From positions 1,984,001-2,048,000 of the forward strand of contig NZ_CP047952.1 of assembly GCF_014279875.1 (NCBI RefSeq): a DNA stretch of 64,000 nucleotides, read 5' to 3'. The notes below the pieces were generated by a model that saw nothing but the letters and a program-made list of their open reading frames with translations, was not told the DNA's origin and searched no databases. The DNA comes from Synechococcus sp. MEDNS5 (GTDB lineage Bacteria > Cyanobacteriota > Cyanobacteriia > PCC-6307 > Cyanobiaceae). Below, in pieces: positions 18,300-26,259 of this stretch; positions within the stretch are counted from its first letter, which is position 1, and every line of letters starts with the position of its first letter. The position numbers were made by a program, and so were the translations under genes.

Positions 18300-18322
18300 A
18301 AACTAAAATAGCCCTTTCGGGC
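18300..18322 (-). terminator. Probable terminator downstream of the DUF3303 gene
   Basis: On the minus strand GCCCGAAAGGGC forms a short stem with a GAAA-type loop and is followed by a T-rich run. It sits about 100 bp past the DUF3303 stop. The rest of 18203-18421 is AT-rich with no gene seen. Confidence 0.45.
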
Positions 18323-18421
18323 AATACCAAAGGCTATCTGCGTGCCTACTAAAAACCCGCCATTGCTGACGGGGCTGATAGAGACAATATTTACTAACTG
18401 CAATGGCAGAGCACTGGGCAA

Positions 18422-18736
18422 TCAGTTGCCCATCGACTCAAAAAGCTCCTTGTGGCACTCACAAACCTCCTCATCGGAGAAGGCTGGCTGAATGTCAAAC
18501 TCCACGCCAAACATCGCTCTCCATGGGGCAAAATGCTTGAAAATTGCCTTAGTGCCTGATGCCTTGCAAATCACAATACCGCTACCCGTTTGAGGGGTAT
18601 GCGTGCGGCTGATCAACTCAAAGCCTTCAAAATTGTCCGCTTCAGCGCCACTCGCCATGTACTCGATTAATTTGGCATAACCGGCCTTTTGCCCCTCGAT
18701 TTCAGGGAACTGCCATGTTACGTTGTAGAGCTGCAT
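18422..18736 (-). CDS. DUF3303 family protein
   Basis: 104 residues, starting MQLYNVTWQFPEIEGQ. The small soluble fold with central S-G-x-x-I-x-K-A-x-x...W-R-x-x-F-G-V-E-F-D-I-x-P corresponds to the DUF3303 family (dimeric alpha-beta barrel-like) seen in marine cyanobacteria. No function is known. Confidence 0.7.
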   Translation of the reverse strand: MQLYNVTWQFPEIEGQKAGYAKLIEYMASGAEADNFEGFELISRTHTPQTGSGIVICKASGTKAIFKHFAPWRAMFGVEFDIQPAFSDEEVCECHKELFESMGN

Positions 18737-19105
18737 TTTGGAAAATCAATGTAAATGACCATAACACCTTAATCGCCTACGCATGTATTCGTTACCACAC
18801 AAATTTGTCAACTGGAGACCCGCACTGTTCTGGTGCAGCGGCTGGAAGCATGTCTCTCTGATGACCGGTCTGGCGGACCTGAGATTCCCACTGAGAGCTG
18901 AGCCACGACAAGACGAATCCATGAGTTCGCCGGGCGGAAATGGTTAAAGGGCCCTTGTAGGCCCCATGAGTCATTTTGGTGATACGGGAAGCTTCTGCCA
19001 GCTATGACGCCAAACCCCTAGCAATTAACAATACAAGTGTTCACCTATACTCATAGCAAGGCTCCCTAATGCCAAGGTTTGGTCAACAGACGTTAGAAAT
19101 GATCC
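18737..19105. other. Island left junction, no convincing gene
   Basis: 369 bases between the DUF3303 start and the integrase remnant. Apart from the 41-bp repeat listed separately I see no gene. A 60-codon minus-strand frame (18792-18974) begins inside the repeat and is not supported. Confidence 0.5.
18944..18984. repeat. Left attachment-site-like repeat (copy of the tmRNA 3' end)
   Basis: This 41-bp segment matches 24384-24424 in the same orientation at 36 of 41 positions, including the 18-base identical core AGGCCCCATGAGTCATTT. The right copy is the 3' end of the tmRNA coding piece, so this is a displaced duplicate, as left by site-specific integration. Paired GGCC segments of the hairpin are kept despite loop differences. 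Confidence 0.8.
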
Positions 19106-19790
19106 ATGCCTACAACAGCTGCTTGTGCACTCTGGCGAAAAGGTCTCGACTCCGCCATTCGCACCGCCCCAGGCCTGGCTGGATTCACCGTGAGCAACGC
19201 CAAAAACCGCGGACGCATCGCTTGCGCTGGCGACCAACAGACTGGCGCAAACAAAAATCAGCCGTGCTGGACCTGGCCTGGTCACAGAGAACACAGCTAA
19301 GACCTTGTTGCTGCTGAACCTTACTACCAAGGCAATCGCCGAAGGCAAGACCGACAGCCTCAAAGCAGCACTGGCCACGGCCTAAGACGGCAGCACCACC
19401 ATGCGCCGTGAACTGTTGTGGACGGAGGAAGCCGACAGCCTGCGGGATGTCCTTATGAATCACCGCAATGAAATCCGGGCTATCCCCTGGCGGGACAACT
19501 ACCAGCCCTATGTAACCGAAGCCCTGCGGTTGATTAATGCCGGTCAGGCCTCTGATGGTCACACCCTCTTGAAGAGAACACTGACCAAATGGACGGGGAT
19601 GGCCCCATCACGTTCCGCCTATTGCATCGCGCTGTGCAACCTGACTGATCACGCCATCGCCCGGCTTGGTGCCGCCAAGACATGGCAAATCAACACTGTG
19701 GACATAAAGGAATTGCGAGGCAAGGCAGACAAGAAACGCCGCAAGTTCACCCTGTCCGACACCGAGCTGCAATTCCTGATCAATGGCGTA
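19106..19790 (+). pseudogene. Decayed tyrosine-recombinase (integrase)-like gene
   Basis: Coding-like sequence continues through three frames. It starts at ATG 19106 (MPTTAACALWRKGLDSAIR...GFTVSNAKNRGR), shifts to the next frame (RPTDWRKQKSAVLDLAWSQRT), then shifts again (KTLLLLNLTTKAIAEGKTDSLKAALATA). After an in-frame TAA at 19383 it runs on as RRELLWTEE...YQPYVTEALRLINAG...DGHTLLKRTLTKW...LTDHAIARLGAAKTW...KKRRKFTLSDTELQFLI. The last part resembles the core-binding domain and the start of the catalytic domain of cyanobacterial tyrosine integrases. The catalytic Arg/His/Tyr region is missing. Its place about 120 bp inside the left repeat fits an integrase fossil. The longest intact frame is 19401-19934. 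Family assignment is by recollected pattern only. Confidence 0.6.
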
Positions 19791-20140
19791 GCAGCCGCAA
19801 TCGTGGCTGCTACGCCAGAGAGTGGCATGCCTAAGAAGCCAATAAAGGTGATGAACTTGGCTGCCGCGGCGGTTCCGATGATGAAGCCCGTAAATGAGCC
19901 AAACACCCCTTGGATGAGGTTCATCGCCAACTGACCGATTTGGCAGTAGCCAATATTCTTGAAGAGTGCCGTAAAGAAGTCGAAGATCGCTGCATTGAGC
20001 CCCGAAGCCAGTGCTGCGCATTCAAGGCTTATCATGAAGTTGATCGCTTTAGCGGTGAACTCACCAACCATCGTTCCGATGCTTCCGCCCAGTTCTCCAG
20101 GCACATCTCCGAGGTTGAGGTCACCGAATATCAGACTCAA
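19649..20140 (-). CDS. Hydrophobic Gly/Ala-rich small protein
   Basis: 163 codons from the ATG at 20140. The first 115 or so residues look genuine: an amphipathic start (MSLIFGDLNLGDVPGELGG), then three or four hydrophobic, glycine-rich segments including IGYCQIGQLAMNLIQGVFG and FIIGTAAAAKFITFIGFLG. The last 45 or so residues are antisense to the integrase remnant and look like readthrough into it, so the native 3' end was probably lost. It resembles pore-forming or bacteriocin-like peptides in composition only. No family recognised. Confidence 0.4.
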   Translation of the reverse strand: MSLIFGDLNLGDVPGELGGSIGTMVGEFTAKAINFMISLECAALASGLNAAIFDFFTALFKNIGYCQIGQLAMNLIQGVFGSFTGFIIGTAAAAKFITFIGFLGMPLSGVAATIAAATPLIRNCSSVSDRVNLRRFLSALPRNSFMSTVLICHVLAAPSRAMA

Positions 20141-20233
20141 GGTCTCTATTCAGGCTGTAGAAGATATAGCCGACTTCATAGAGGAATTGGTTGAGGCTGA
20201 TGAGTAGGGGCAGCTTCTTTAATTTAAATAACA

Positions 20234-20473
20234 ATGCTGCAAAGCCTATTTTCAGTCACCCTTGCAGTTTTCATGTGTGTTCAAGCTCGCCAATGGCAAG
20301 CGGATTAGTCGCAATGCTCCCCGGATGTTCCAGACGCCGACTGCAATTGGTACGTTGTCGCTCCAGACAACACCCTCGGCGAAGGCTTCAGCTGGGAAAA
20401 TGCTCCATGGTTCAGCGCTGAAGGGCTGCTTGATGTTGCCGAATTGAACAACACCATAACTTCAATACAATAG
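20234..20473 (+). pseudogene. Small secreted Cys-containing protein interrupted by in-frame TAG
   Basis: ATG 20234 opens a signal-peptide-like start (MLQSLFSVTLAVFMCVQA) and reads 24 codons to TAG at 20306-20308. The same frame then continues for 54 codons (SQCSPDVPDADCNWYVVAPDN..., GEGFSWENAPWF...) to a second TAG at 20471. The downstream part has a clear protein-like composition and two cysteines, so a single stop mutation in an 80-codon gene is the simplest reading. Not recognised. Confidence 0.45.
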
Positions 20474-20516
20474 CCAAACCCTGAATTAGATCCAGCCTAG
20501 GCCACTGTAATGCAAT

Positions 20517-23456
20517 CTAAGCAGTAGCCCTAATATTTTTATGTACTGTATTTTGGTAAAGATCAATATAATTTTGATTTGTTTCATCATAGTCAATTAT
20601 AAATCCCGTGGGATTGGTATCATGCTTAACATCGGGAATGGTTGACTCGGCGCCAATTGTTACAATAAGATCGTTGTAATCACGATCGGATTCACTATTG
20701 CTGACCAAAATATCTTCAAAAGCATAACTAATAGCACCAGCTTGGGATGCAGTGCTTATCATTTGAATCGCGTTGCCTGGATTTGCACTAGAAAATGATG
20801 AATGCAATATATTTTTTTGACCATCAACACTCAAGAATAAACCGTAGCCGGCATTGGGCTTAAAATCGGTGATATCAGAAATAGTGACTTCTGATTTATA
20901 GCCAGGCATATCTTTGCCTGTGAAAAAAAGATTTGAAGATTTTGACAAGTCCATTGCTTGCTGCATATACCCATCTTCGCCGGGCTTGATGCTGTCTTCT
21001 GCAATTAATATCTCCCCAGTGACAGGATCGCACTCATAGAAGCCCAACGAAGTGATTAATCTACCTAAGCGCTTGATATTCAAATAAATTTTTTCAGATT
21101 GAGGCGTATCATTAAGCCAACTGCCTGTTGAAGAAGTAAAAAACCTGACTTGAATATTTTTTTCAAAATGCACATCTACGGAGTTACCATTATCATGCAG
21201 AGTTTCGATTGCAAGTTTTTGATCTTCATGAATAGCATATGGCTTATATGTTCCGTCATCCAAATGAGCAGAAGATAAAGGACCAACTTGTAAACCCTCT
21301 GTTGACAGCCAGTTTTCAGACTGCTGATCAGAGTTAATATTTTCAGCAGTAAGGGCCGCAATATGCTTTGATTGACTTTTTGCTGATGACAGTAACGTAT
21401 TGGATATCGAATCTTTTTCAAGACCGATAGTTACCAAGCCGGCATTCTGATCAATTCTAGTTGCATGGATTTTAAGGCTTTTATTTAATTTCAATGCGTT
21501 GTCGGGCATTGAACCAAGACCTGTATCCCACTTGGTCATGGTATTCCATTTCTGTCCTGAATAGAAGACATGATTTGAAGAGTCATTAGTGCCGAAGGCA
21601 TACATTAATTGTCTCTCCTTATTATCATAGAATATATCGTCGGTAATTGAATAGGAGAAATGGTTGTTTCCTAGTGCGTAGCTTTTATTTGATGTCAACA
21701 GACCTTCTGAAAAATTGCTCAATGCATCGAATTTGTTGTTCCGATTCAGCGCAGATAAAATTCCAATATCTCTAATTGCATTAATATTTCCATTGCTAGT
21801 GCCATCTTTGTTCCACGAATCAACATAGATCCCTGTTCCCGCACTCTTATCTGATTTTCTTCCAATTGAGTTTCCATCAATTCCATAATTCTTGGAACCT
21901 TGCAGTGGTTTTCCATAAATACTTTTATTAGATATAACTCCGTTAATATAATCAAAAGGATTATACTGGGCTATTCTAGGAATAGAAATGTTTGTCAGTT
22001 TATTACCACTTACATTTCCATTCGTAAATCCATAAGATCCCATAGAAACAGCTGAGCCAGTATTACCTTGGATTAATGTCATATCCTTCCATCGTGAATT
22101 ACCAGTCAAAACTTTGATGTTATCATCAGTGACCATCTGAAAATTTCTTTCAAATAGACTATATGGCGCTAGTGTTTCGGGACCATCAGATCCATCAGAC
22201 CATGTAGATATCTGGTTGTCATACATATAGATAGGAGAAGACGCCTTGCCTCCCTGATTAAAAAATTGTGTTGTAGAATTTCCCGAAACATAATTATCAA
22301 TAGCCTTCTTGATTCTCCGCCAATAAGTTTGCTCTTGCTGGTTGGCTTTAGTTTCGACCCACCAATCATACGAGCCATCAGAATCATTATAACCGTTTAG
22401 CTGAATTGCTGAGCGATTAACTTTTGCATTGTCTTTGAATGTAATACCAGCAACTGAGATTGCTCTATTACGTGGTGTATTGGAAGTAGGTGTTTTACCT
22501 TTGAAAGAGCTTTGCAGCTCAAGAGCAGTATTATAAAATTTTTTCTCAACATTAGGTTTATATTTTTTATATTGATCAAATTTAGTTCTACTGTCAATAA
22601 TACTATTCTTTGAGCCTGTAACAAACCAAGGAATATCGTTTTCGAGTAAAATCCTTACTGGTGAACCAAACTTTTTTTTATACTTTGGATTATTTCCATT
22701 ATAAGTTACCAGAATAGATTGGGCAAGAAGTTTCTTGCTCGTGTCGACTAGATCATCAACAATTAAATGATATTGGCTTACATCGTCCGGAAGACCGCCA
22801 GCTTTCTTATAACCTTTGTTTAGCAGTAGATCGGCTATACCACCAATCGTTACTGTAAAACCAGGCAAAACGTTAGAATTTTTTTTATCTTTTAAATCCT
22901 TTAAAGTCTTGATTTGAGAAGTATTTTTTACTCCTGTTTTGAGGCTTGGGACAATATCATCATAAGAGTTTGGCCCTGTCGTAATACTAACAACTCTTTT
23001 GCCAAAATATTGAATATTTCCCTCCTTGGAAGATTTTTCTGTATAAGGAATAAATGTAAATTGTCTGACGCCCTGAGTCGCTTTCGCCGCTGAATTACCT
23101 CCAATCAAACCGTCTTTTAGACCACTTAGATTAAATTCAATTTTTTTCCGGTTTGTACCACTTACAAATTTTCCTTTCATTGCATGGTCGCCTACTGCAA
23201 GCCATGACTCTTTCTCAGGTAAACCTTCAGTTTGATTAAACTCAATCCCGAGAGTGTATTTACTAAGATCTGTGTCCTTCGGAAAAGCTTGACGAAAATG
23301 TTCTAAAAGATAAATGCTATCACCATTACCATTAAAAATCCAATTACCTTCAGTAGGTTCGATATTTTGGGAACGGTAAGTCCGTTTAGACCCAGTTTTA
23401 GTTATTGTTTTTCCATCCTTTTTCCAATAAAGTGAAAAATCAAAATCGAAGGACAT
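20517..23456 (-). CDS. Large AT-rich island protein with C-terminal DUF4114-like region
   Basis: 979 residues with no N-terminal signal and only one cysteine. Rich in Asn, Ser, Asp, Lys and Gly. The body is a long series of beta-like segments without an obvious enzyme motif. Near the C-terminus, V-T-I-S-D-I-T-D-F-K-P-N-A-G-Y-G-L-F followed by A-I-S-Y-A-F-E-D and S-D-R-D-Y-N-D-L-I-V-T (about 922-933) matches the DUF4114 pattern of secreted, often calcium-binding cyanobacterial proteins. Export by a type I system or autotransport is plausible but not shown. The gene is far more AT-rich than its surroundings, a sign of transfer. It fills most of the island. Confidence 0.75.
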   Translation of the reverse strand: MSFDFDFSLYWKKDGKTITKTGSKRTYRSQNIEPTEGNWIFNGNGDSIYLLEHFRQAFPKDTDLSKYTLGIEFNQTEGLPEKESWLAVGDHAMKGKFVSGTNRKKIEFNLSGLKDGLIGGNSAAKATQGVRQFTFIPYTEKSSKEGNIQYFGKRVVSITTGPNSYDDIVPSLKTGVKNTSQIKTLKDLKDKKNSNVLPGFTVTIGGIADLLLNKGYKKAGGLPDDVSQYHLIVDDLVDTSKKLLAQSILVTYNGNNPKYKKKFGSPVRILLENDIPWFVTGSKNSIIDSRTKFDQYKKYKPNVEKKFYNTALELQSSFKGKTPTSNTPRNRAISVAGITFKDNAKVNRSAIQLNGYNDSDGSYDWWVETKANQQEQTYWRRIKKAIDNYVSGNSTTQFFNQGGKASSPIYMYDNQISTWSDGSDGPETLAPYSLFERNFQMVTDDNIKVLTGNSRWKDMTLIQGNTGSAVSMGSYGFTNGNVSGNKLTNISIPRIAQYNPFDYINGVISNKSIYGKPLQGSKNYGIDGNSIGRKSDKSAGTGIYVDSWNKDGTSNGNINAIRDIGILSALNRNNKFDALSNFSEGLLTSNKSYALGNNHFSYSITDDIFYDNKERQLMYAFGTNDSSNHVFYSGQKWNTMTKWDTGLGSMPDNALKLNKSLKIHATRIDQNAGLVTIGLEKDSISNTLLSSAKSQSKHIAALTAENINSDQQSENWLSTEGLQVGPLSSAHLDDGTYKPYAIHEDQKLAIETLHDNGNSVDVHFEKNIQVRFFTSSTGSWLNDTPQSEKIYLNIKRLGRLITSLGFYECDPVTGEILIAEDSIKPGEDGYMQQAMDLSKSSNLFFTGKDMPGYKSEVTISDITDFKPNAGYGLFLSVDGQKNILHSSFSSANPGNAIQMISTASQAGAISYAFEDILVSNSESDRDYNDLIVTIGAESTIPDVKHDTNPTGFIIDYDETNQNYIDLYQNTVHKNIRATA

Positions 23457-23829
23457 TTTTTTGAAATCATAAATAGACTAATTTTAAGATCAAGGCCGAT
23501 GTCTTGGCCAGATTTAACAATCAAGATAGAATTTATATTTTCTTCGGGTAACATGATAAAGCCCTTGCAGGACTATCCAAGGCAAAAATCATGATCACAA
23601 GGCTAATAAGAACTCGTCTTACGGGGCAGAAAAGTCAATTACTACCCACACTACTTGCAGATAAAAATCACATCCCCCATCCGAGTGGTCTTCGCTGCTG
23701 ACCTATCCCCCAAACGGATAAAAATCTTTAATACCGCTCCCTCTAGTGAGCTAGTGATCTCAGTAATGTTCTAAGAAGATGACCATTAAACTTGCATTAG
23801 GTCAGCCATAGTCAGTTGTAATGGCATAG
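23457..23829. other. AT-rich intergenic region upstream of the large island gene
   Basis: 373 bases. It presumably contains the promoter of the 979-residue gene. I see no RNA gene, clear inverted repeat or supported reading frame. Confidence 0.4.
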
Positions 23830-24075
23830 ATGTTTCCAACGTTGTTGCGCTGCCACGCAGCAAAGAAACGGAAGCCTTCTCAAGGGTTAGTGAAAGCTTC
23901 AAAATTCATGATCAGCAAGGCAGTAGCCACCCGAGTGGCAAAGAATGCCTCCGCAATGAGCGTGACCGTAGCGCAGTACAACCAGCTGAGCTATCAGCGC
24001 AGGTCATGGCTGAGGATGCTGGAGAGTCCTCTTCAATTAGCCATTGAAAAAAGTTGGTTGCCCTCGCCAGAGTGA
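23830..24075 (+). CDS. Doubtful small basic hypothetical protein
   Basis: 81 residues, very basic, no known motif (AAKKRKPSQGLVKASKFM...). Inside the island, with base composition between that of the AT-rich gene and the host. It could be a remnant of a larger gene. Confidence 0.25.
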   Translation: MFPTLLRCHAAKKRKPSQGLVKASKFMISKAVATRVAKNASAMSVTVAQYNQLSYQRRSWLRMLESPLQLAIEKSWLPSPE

Positions 24076-24188
24076 TAGCTTGCAATCGACCATTACCAAA
24101 ACCTCCGGTTCAGATTCCGTGCGTTGAAATGACGTGTCTTCAGGGGTTGGGAGATTTGGAGCCGTTAGGGGGTTGATGGCTGGATTGC

Positions 24189-24422
24189 ATGGCAGCCAGT
24201 AAGCCAGAAAATGTTGCCACTGTGATGCGCCTGATGCTGGCTCACATGGCAGTTCTCAATAAGAGGGTTATGAGCGCGATGGTGCTTGACCGCCTGGACG
24301 CGGAACTGGACGCTGCCCGCAGGATGCCCACGAACCTCTTGGCAATAAACAGCGGACCCTTGAGATGCGCTGTCTTGGAATATTTAAGAGGCCCTTCCAG
24401 GCCCCATGAGTCATTTGGGTGA
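24189..24422 (+). CDS. Doubtful small helical hypothetical protein at the island's right edge
   Basis: 77 codons. The first 50 residues form Met/Ala/Leu-rich helices (NVATVMRLMLAHMAVLNKR...LDRLDAELDAARR). The last 12 are antisense to the tmRNA 3' end. If the gene is real, its original 3' end was replaced by the attachment site. Confidence 0.28.
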   Translation: MAASKPENVATVMRLMLAHMAVLNKRVMSAMVLDRLDAELDAARRMPTNLLAINSGPLRCAVLEYLRGPSRPHESFG

Positions 24423-24424
24423 TA
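24384..24424. repeat. Right attachment-site-like repeat (tmRNA 3' end)
   Basis: This is the partner of 18944-18984. It overlaps the 3' end of the tmRNA coding piece, keeping the RNA intact after integration. The two copies define an insert of about 5.44 kb. Confidence 0.8.
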
Positions 24425-24668
24425 AGGCTGACTTCACCCCATCTCCCCTAAGGGTCAGGCAGCAACAGGGGCTGCTTGACGGGAGAAACGAACGATGTTG
24501 TTCGCAGTTACGGGTTTGCTCTCACCGAGCAGGCTTCAGTCACCCTCCTCATGCCCCGTCGAAACCATTGCAGCCCCGGGAAGGGGGAATGGAGCTGAGC
24601 GGAATCGAACCGCTGTCCGGAACACTGGTGTGGATCACCTAGTCCGGAAAATCCGGACACTGCCATTC
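24388..24668 (-). ncRNA. ssrA: Transfer-messenger RNA, permuted two-piece gene
   Basis: Read on the minus strand, the acceptor piece comes first: about 24668-24591, ending GGTTCGATTCC-GCT-CAGCTCC (T-arm and acceptor strand). A 13-base spacer (24590-24578) follows. The coding piece then starts at 24577 with GGGGCTGCAATGG and TTTCGACGGGGC. GGGGCTG pairs with CAGCTCC over 7 bp with a G-U third pair, the alanine-identity feature. The tag frame GCG AAC AAC ... GCC TGA (24505-24455) encodes ANNIVRFSRQAAPVAA, a cyanobacterial trans-translation tag ending in the hydrophobic degron. The permuted order is known in these cyanobacteria. The outer 5' and 3' ends are approximate. Confidence 0.93.
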
Positions 24669-24684
24669 TGACAGCAGTGGTGAC

Positions 24685-25857
24685 GTGGAGCACAGCAGCG
24701 TGGGGAGGGAACACCGCCATCCACCCAAACGAATCCCCTGCATCGCCGTGCTGCCCCAGGGCCTGGAGGCCATCGGTGCTGCCGAACTGAGCGCTCTTGG
24801 TGCCAAAGAGGTGAAGCCTCTCCGCCGTGCGGCTTCGTTTGACGCCGACATGGCCTGTCTTTACAGGCTGCATCTCCAGGCGCGATTGCCGTTTCGGCTG
24901 CTCCGCGAGATGAGCCACTTCCCCTGTAGAGAGCGCAATGATCTCTACGACGGCATCCAACAGGCTCTCGACTGGGAGCGCTGGTTGCATCCCTCCATGA
25001 GCTTCCGTGTGGATGTCACAGGCACAGCCCCAGGCCTGAACCACAGCCATTTCACGGCCCTTCAGGTGAAAAATGCGGTGATCGACCGGCAACGGGACCT
25101 CTGGGGAGAACGCTCGTCCATCGACCTTGAAGAGCCCGATCTGAACCTGCACCTGCATCTGCACCGCGGTGAAGCCACACTCAGCCTCGATGGCTCCGGC
25201 GGCAGCCTGCACCGGCGCGGTTACCGCGCGGCAATGGGTGCAGCACCCTTAAAGGAAAATCTGGCCGCAGGACTGATCCAGCTTTCAGGATGGGACGGCA
25301 GCAGCCCACTGGTGGATCCTCTCTGCGGTTCCGGCACCCTTCTGATCGAGGCGGCAGCCATGGCTCTGCAGCTTCCACCAGGACTCGATCGTGTCTTCGC
25401 TCTTGAAAGCTGGGCTGATTTCAACCTGGATCAATGGGACGCCGAAAGAAAGCGCGCTCAGGACCGGGCCTGCAGAGAGCGGAACCTTCCCCTGATCCAG
25501 GGGTTTGAGGCCGATCCCAGCATCGCCGATCAAGCCCGAGCCAATGTTCAGGCCGCAGGCCTGCAGCACATCGTTGAGATCCAAACGGGATCGTTCCACA
25601 ACTTCGCCCTGCCGCAGGAGCCTGGGACGCTGGTGTGCAATCCGCCTTACGGCGAACGCATTGGCGCGGAAAGCGATCTGGAGAGTCTTTATTGCGATCT
25701 GGGTCGCTACGCCAAAGAGCACGCATCGGGATGGGCGCTGTGGGTGCTCAGCGGCAACCCCAAGCTCACCGGAGCCCTGCGCATGAAGGCCACCCGCAGG
25801 ATTCCCATCAGCAATGGCGGCATCGACTGCCGCTGGTTGCACTACGACGTGCGCTGA
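24685..25857 (+). CDS. RlmL-like rRNA (guanine-N2) methyltransferase
   Basis: 390 residues if started at GTG 24685. A later GTG near the LPQGLE motif is also possible. An N-terminal THUMP/ferredoxin-like region (LPQGLEAIGAAEL..., GLNHSHFTALQVKNAVID) precedes a Rossmann methyltransferase with VDPLCGSGTLLIEAA (SAM binding, about 214) and the catalytic V-C-N-P-P-Y-G-E-R. It corresponds to the first half of E. coli RlmL/YcbY, without the fused RlmK domain. It is divergent from tmRNA with almost no gap. Confidence 0.85.
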   Translation: MEHSSVGREHRHPPKRIPCIAVLPQGLEAIGAAELSALGAKEVKPLRRAASFDADMACLYRLHLQARLPFRLLREMSHFPCRERNDLYDGIQQALDWERWLHPSMSFRVDVTGTAPGLNHSHFTALQVKNAVIDRQRDLWGERSSIDLEEPDLNLHLHLHRGEATLSLDGSGGSLHRRGYRAAMGAAPLKENLAAGLIQLSGWDGSSPLVDPLCGSGTLLIEAAAMALQLPPGLDRVFALESWADFNLDQWDAERKRAQDRACRERNLPLIQGFEADPSIADQARANVQAAGLQHIVEIQTGSFHNFALPQEPGTLVCNPPYGERIGAESDLESLYCDLGRYAKEHASGWALWVLSGNPKLTGALRMKATRRIPISNGGIDCRWLHYDVR

Positions 25858-25860
25858 AGC

Positions 25861-26259
25861 TCAGCGCCCCAGCACAGCGCGCGTGGTGCGCGACAGTCCC
25901 TCGAGGGTCTGGGGAAGGTAGGGCCCCTTGGCCAGCATCCCGCCCACGCGCAGGCTGATCCCAGCCACCACCAGGTTGAGTACTGCCAAACCGAGCAACG
26001 CCTGGAGCAGTGACCAGTCCCAGGCCTCGAGCACCCAAACCAACAGTGCGGCTTCTCCGGCCACCAGGGCCAGAAGCATCAAGGTGCCGCCCATGGCCAG
26101 AAACACGCCACCACTGATCAAGCGGCGCTTTTCGCGGTCCACCTCCTGGAGTGCAATGCGCACATGCAGATCCATCACGGAACCCGCCAGTGCAGTCACC
26201 CTGGCGGCTGCGCCAAGCCCGCGCGGACGGGGCTCTTGAGAACGAGGCAGTTCGCTCAT
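25861..26259 (-). CDS. Phage-holin-3_6/DUF1469-type membrane protein
   Basis: 132 residues. A soluble N-terminal amphipathic region (RVTALAGSVMDLHVRIALQEVDREKRR) is followed by two adjacent transmembrane helices (about 48-72 and 80-104) and a short tail. This layout matches the so-called holin superfamily III / YqjE group. In bacteria these are stress-related membrane proteins usually paired with a YqjD/ElaB-like protein, as here: the next gene overlaps by four bases. Confidence 0.7.
   Translation of the reverse strand: MSELPRSQEPRPRGLGAAARVTALAGSVMDLHVRIALQEVDREKRRLISGGVFLAMGGTLMLLALVAGEAALLVWVLEAWDWSLLQALLGLAVLNLVVAGISLRVGGMLAKGPYLPQTLEGLSRTTRAVLGR

Noticed and set aside
18776-18904. Protein-like plus-strand stretch ...ICQLETRTVLVQRLEACLSDDRSGG... 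ending in a stop
   Set aside because: There is no start codon and only about 40 codons. It may be a gene scrap left of the island, but I cannot support it.
18792-18974. 60-codon minus-strand reading frame
   Set aside because: It begins inside the tmRNA-derived repeat and shows no motif or signal. Judged chance.
24588-24668. Interpretation of the acceptor-like segment as an ordinary tRNA
   Set aside because: It lacks a normal anticodon arm, and the adjoining coding piece with the tag frame shows it is the tmRNA acceptor piece.
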